NCBI RefSeq assembly: GCF_030389965.1
Contig: NZ_CP128400.1
Span: 1,674,001 to 1,738,000 of the forward strand
Direction of reading: 5' to 3'
Length of the DNA: 64,000 nt
Source of the DNA: Candidatus Chlorohelix allophototropha
Lineage (GTDB): Bacteria; Chloroflexota; Chloroflexia; Chloroheliales; Chloroheliaceae
In this document: positions 61,054 to 64,000 of the stretch, piece after piece
Layout of the letters: the number at the start of each line of letters is the position of its first letter
Numbering within the stretch: the stretch's first letter is position 1
Made by a program: the position numbers and the translations under genes
Notes under the pieces: model-generated
The model's database searches: none
Told to the model about the DNA's origin: nothing
What the model saw: the letters and a program-made list of their open reading frames with translations, nothing else

Positions 61054-63999
61054 ATGATTTATTGCGTGGCTGTTACGACCCGTCAGAACCACACCGAACT
61101 GGTAAATTACTCCCCAAACGGGCTGGTGATTTCCCGCTCGCGCCTTTACTTGCTTGAGTTTGAAAATGAAATTGAGCGCGAATTGGCGGAAAACGCTGCC
61201 CGGAAGGTGGCAAATACTCTTTTCAGCGACCCGGTAATAGAAGAAGCCAATATCGGTCCGGCAGAAGCTTTGCTAAAAAGCTTGAACGAAACGAGCGAAG
61301 CATTTGCCTTGCTTACCGCCTATCGTCCCGGTGTCACCGATACCACCGGCGAGAGCGTTTTTATCGGCTACCGGGTGCTGGCAGAACATGAAACGGGCTT
61401 GCCGCCGCTTAAGCGTGTGCGCACTGCCGATTTATACCTACTCAAAGAAAATAACCCCGCCTATGTGCGGCAACATCTGATTAACGAATTAATTCAGGAA
61501 AGCGTAGCGCTTACGGGTGATGTCGGTAAATTTCTCGACCATCAGTTCCATTTCGAACATTCCGCAAAAGGGTTAGCGCGTATTATCCCAATTCGTGAGG
61601 TGGAAGAAGCCGAGTTGGAACGAATCTCCCGCGATGGTTTGCTGGCTTTGAGTTTGGCAGAAATGCAAGCGATACAGGCATTTTTCCGGCAAGAACAACG
61701 CGACCCTACCGATGTGGAACTGGAGACGCTGGCGCAAACTTGGAGCGAGCATTGCGTGCATAAGACCTTTAAAGCGCGCGTCACTTACACCGAAACCGAC
61801 CACACCGGAGAAGTAGCTGAAGAACATATAATTGACGGTTTGTTCAAAGAGGGAATTGCTGCGCCCACCCATCAAATGAACAAGAAGTGGATTATCTCCG
61901 CTTTCGTGGATAACGCCGGAATCATCAGCTTTGATCGCCACCACGACTTGAGCTTTAAAGCTGAAACCCATAACCATCCTAGCGCGTTAGAGCCTTTTGG
62001 CGGGGCTAATACCGGGTTAGGGGGGGTAATTCGCGATATTATGGCAGTATCGGCTAAACCTATCGCTAACACCGATGTTTTTTGCTTTGGTATGCCCGAT
62101 ACCGATCCTGCCACCTTACCCACCGATGTCCTTCCCCCACAGCGGGTATTTGATGGAGTGGTAGGCGGCGTGCGCGATTACGGCAACAAGATGGGTATCC
62201 CCACCGTCAACGGCGCAATCCTGTTTGATCTCGGCTATGTAGCTAATCCACTGGTATTTTGCGGCACGGTAGGCATCGCCCCACATGGCAGCCATCCTAG
62301 CAACCTCCAACCGGGCGATCTGGTAGTGGTTGTGGGGGGACGCACCGGGCGCGATGGTATTCATGGAGCAACTTTCAGTTCCATTGAACTGGGTGGCGAG
62401 CAAGTCGCTGCCGAAGCGGGTAGCGTGGTGCAAATCGGCAACCCCATCGTGGAAAAGAAAACTCTCGACCTGATTCTCAAAGCGCGTGACCTTAAGCTCT
62501 ATAGCGCCATCACCGACTGCGGTGGCGGCGGTTTGAGCAGCGCGGTGGGCGAGATGGGCAAAGAGACTGGTGTGCGGGTAGAGCTTGAGAAAATACCGCT
62601 AAAGTACGCCGGGCTGGAGCCATGGGAAATTTGGTTGAGCGAAGCGCAAGAACGCATGTTGCTGGCAATACACCCCGCTAACCTTGATAAATTCATGGAG
62701 TTATGTAAACTTGAGGATGTGGAAGCCACTGTAGTAGGCGAATTTACGAACGACAAGACGTTAACCTTGAACTATGCCGGGAACACTGTCGGTAGCCTAA
62801 AAATGGACTTCCTGCATGATGGCTTGCCTCGGCGCGAGCTTTCGGCACGTTGGCAAAGACGCGCCATCCGCCCACGCAATCTGCGCGCCCACTACGAACA
62901 CCATCGCCCTTATCAAGGCTATGAAAATGTTTTGCTCAAAATCCTAGCCGACCCCAATATCGCCAGCAAAGAGCAGGTTATACGCCTGTACGATCACGAG
63001 GTACAGGGTGGCACAGTAGTTAAGCCCTTGGTGGGGCAAGCAAATGACGGACCAAGCGATGCCGCGGTGATTCGTCCTTTACCGGACTCAAAGCGGGGCG
63101 TTGTTATCTCAAACGGTATTAATCCGCGCTACAGTTTGATTGACCCTTACCACATGGCAGCTTGCGCCATTGATGAAGCAGTACGCAATGCTGTGGCGGT
63201 TGGCGCAGATATAAAGCATATGGCGTTGCTGGATAATTTCTGCTGGGGCAACCCAAACGTACCTGAGCGATTGGGCGAACTGACCCGCGCTGTTATGGCA
63301 TGCCGCGATTACGCGCTTGCTTTTAGTCTGCCTTTTATCAGCGGTAAGGACAGCCTTAACAACGAGTACAAAGACCCGGCGACAGGCAAGCGCATTGCTA
63401 TCCCCGGTACTTTGCTGGTTTCTGCCATCGCTATAATTGAGGATGTGGAGCGAGCAGTTACGATGGACTTAAAGCAGCCCGGAAACCTAATCTACATACT
63501 GGGACGAACACGCCCCGAACTCGGCGCAAGTTATTACAGCAAACTGCACGGCTTGATTGATGGCGAAGTGCCGAAAGTTGAAGCCGGGTCAGCCCTGCGC
63601 AACTTCCGCGCCCTGTCCAAAGCCATCCATGAAGGCTTGGTGAGTAGCTGTCACGACCTCTCCGAAGGTGGGTTGGCAGTTGCGGCGGCAGAAATGGCGA
63701 TTGCGGGCGGTTACGGCATGCGCCTCGACCTGCTACATTTGCCCTATTCCGGGCTAAGGCGCGACCGCACCAATGCCGCAATCTTATTCAGCGAAACGCC
63801 AAGCCGTTTCCTGATAGAAGTTGAGCCTGACAAGAAAGAAGCTTTTGAAGCAGCGATGCACGGGACGATTTTCGCCCGTATTGGGGTTGTACTAGAGGAC
63901 GATGAGTTCTCCATTACAGGGCTTTCCAGCGCTACTATGCTACGCTTGCATATTGGCGCATTAAAAGCAGCCTGGAAAGAACCACTCTTTGCCCGATAA
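61054..63999 (+). CDS. purL: FGAM synthase, PurS-PurL fusion type
   Basis: 981 residues, ending with the stop just inside the window. Small PurL has about 740 residues and large PurL about 1290. Here an N-terminal region of about 170-200 residues (IYCVAVTTRQNHTELVNYSP, then IERELAENAARKVANTLFSDP) resembles the PurS subunit. It is followed by a PurL body with ETHNHPSALEPFGGANTG, GGRTGRDGIHGATFSS, TDCGGGGLSSAVGEM and, in the second half, ALLDNFCWGNP, FISGKDSLNNEY and SSCHDLSEGGLAVA. There is no glutaminase domain, so a separate PurQ must supply ammonia. The enzyme converts FGAR to FGAM with ATP in purine synthesis. GAAGG precedes the ATG. Confidence 0.93.
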   Translation: MIYCVAVTTRQNHTELVNYSPNGLVISRSRLYLLEFENEIERELAENAARKVANTLFSDPVIEEANIGPAEALLKSLNETSEAFALLTAYRPGVTDTTGESVFIGYRVLAEHETGLPPLKRVRTADLYLLKENNPAYVRQHLINELIQESVALTGDVGKFLDHQFHFEHSAKGLARIIPIREVEEAELERISRDGLLALSLAEMQAIQAFFRQEQRDPTDVELETLAQTWSEHCVHKTFKARVTYTETDHTGEVAEEHIIDGLFKEGIAAPTHQMNKKWIISAFVDNAGIISFDRHHDLSFKAETHNHPSALEPFGGANTGLGGVIRDIMAVSAKPIANTDVFCFGMPDTDPATLPTDVLPPQRVFDGVVGGVRDYGNKMGIPTVNGAILFDLGYVANPLVFCGTVGIAPHGSHPSNLQPGDLVVVVGGRTGRDGIHGATFSSIELGGEQVAAEAGSVVQIGNPIVEKKTLDLILKARDLKLYSAITDCGGGGLSSAVGEMGKETGVRVELEKIPLKYAGLEPWEIWLSEAQERMLLAIHPANLDKFMELCKLEDVEATVVGEFTNDKTLTLNYAGNTVGSLKMDFLHDGLPRRELSARWQRRAIRPRNLRAHYEHHRPYQGYENVLLKILADPNIASKEQVIRLYDHEVQGGTVVKPLVGQANDGPSDAAVIRPLPDSKRGVVISNGINPRYSLIDPYHMAACAIDEAVRNAVAVGADIKHMALLDNFCWGNPNVPERLGELTRAVMACRDYALAFSLPFISGKDSLNNEYKDPATGKRIAIPGTLLVSAIAIIEDVERAVTMDLKQPGNLIYILGRTRPELGASYYSKLHGLIDGEVPKVEAGSALRNFRALSKAIHEGLVSSCHDLSEGGLAVAAAEMAIAGGYGMRLDLLHLPYSGLRRDRTNAAILFSETPSRFLIEVEPDKKEAFEAAMHGTIFARIGVVLEDDEFSITGLSSATMLRLHIGALKAAWKEPLFAR

Positions 64000-64000
64000 G

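Noticed and set aside
1-64000. CRISPR array or defence island
   Set aside because: I found no regularly spaced direct repeats and no cas, restriction-modification or toxin-antitoxin genes.

Overview
The window reads as chromosomal DNA of a bacterium of moderate GC content, most likely a member of the Chloroflexota. This rests on gene content, not on a marker-gene tree: secreted lipoproteins with an LAAC or LVAC lipobox followed by Thr/Pro- or Ala/Thr-rich linkers, a homocitrate synthase next to a LysX-type ligase, many PAS/GAF histidine kinases, TPR proteins fused to other modules, and a PurL carrying a PurS-like N-terminus. I cannot name a genus. Nearly all genes are intact. No transposase, prophage, integrase or CRISPR array is visible.

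Layout. 1-3.5 kb: the end of a ketoacyl synthase III-type gene, an SDR reductase and a polytopic membrane protein. 4-7.1 kb: a shortened UspA protein, a PAS histidine kinase with its OmpR-type regulator, and an unknown gene placed straight after their terminator. 7.1-12.8 kb: obgE and the primary sigma factor, a lipoprotein, and lysX with homocitrate synthase. 13.1-16.4 kb: a GbsR/MarR-type regulator with an ABC exporter. 16.9-19.4 kb: a run of small stress-type proteins (NTF2-like, two GlsB/YeaQ-like, CsbD, one orphan). 19.5-22.8 kb: a hybrid histidine kinase flanked by two paralogous single-domain receivers, each behind the same structured leader. 23.3-31.3 kb: tRNA-Gln, an MFS exporter, a metallophosphoesterase, a 1141-residue transporter-like/HEAT/cNMP-binding fusion, and a GAF histidine kinase.

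32-39.6 kb: DoxX and SPW-like membrane proteins, a cupin, a GNAT acetyltransferase with an enolase-superfamily epimerase and a helicase-C-like protein, then htpG. 39.7-47.5 kb: a lipoprotein, rtcB, a TPR protein, a Gfo/Idh/MocA oxidoreductase, a LysE exporter and an aldehyde dehydrogenase. 47.8-52.8 kb: a complete branched-chain amino acid ABC importer (livKHMGF). 53-64 kb: a TPR/pseudokinase/VWA membrane protein, a methyltransferase, small unknowns, guaB, a DinB-like protein, mobA, a DUF2085 protein and a PurS-PurL-like FGAM synthase. guaB and purL both serve purine synthesis but are not co-transcribed.

The two signals I find most worth following are non-coding. (1) A shared leader of about 120 nt precedes both stand-alone receiver genes (19961-20083 and 22705-22825). 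It has three hairpin elements, the last terminator-like and in one copy containing a run of ten C/G pairs. It looks like an undescribed attenuation element. (2) A family of non-autonomous mobile elements of 133-145 bp (12868-13012, 31790-31922, 45031-45173, plus two degenerate relatives) has inverted ends close to CAGGGCTGTTGCAAG and is flanked by 10-bp direct repeats.
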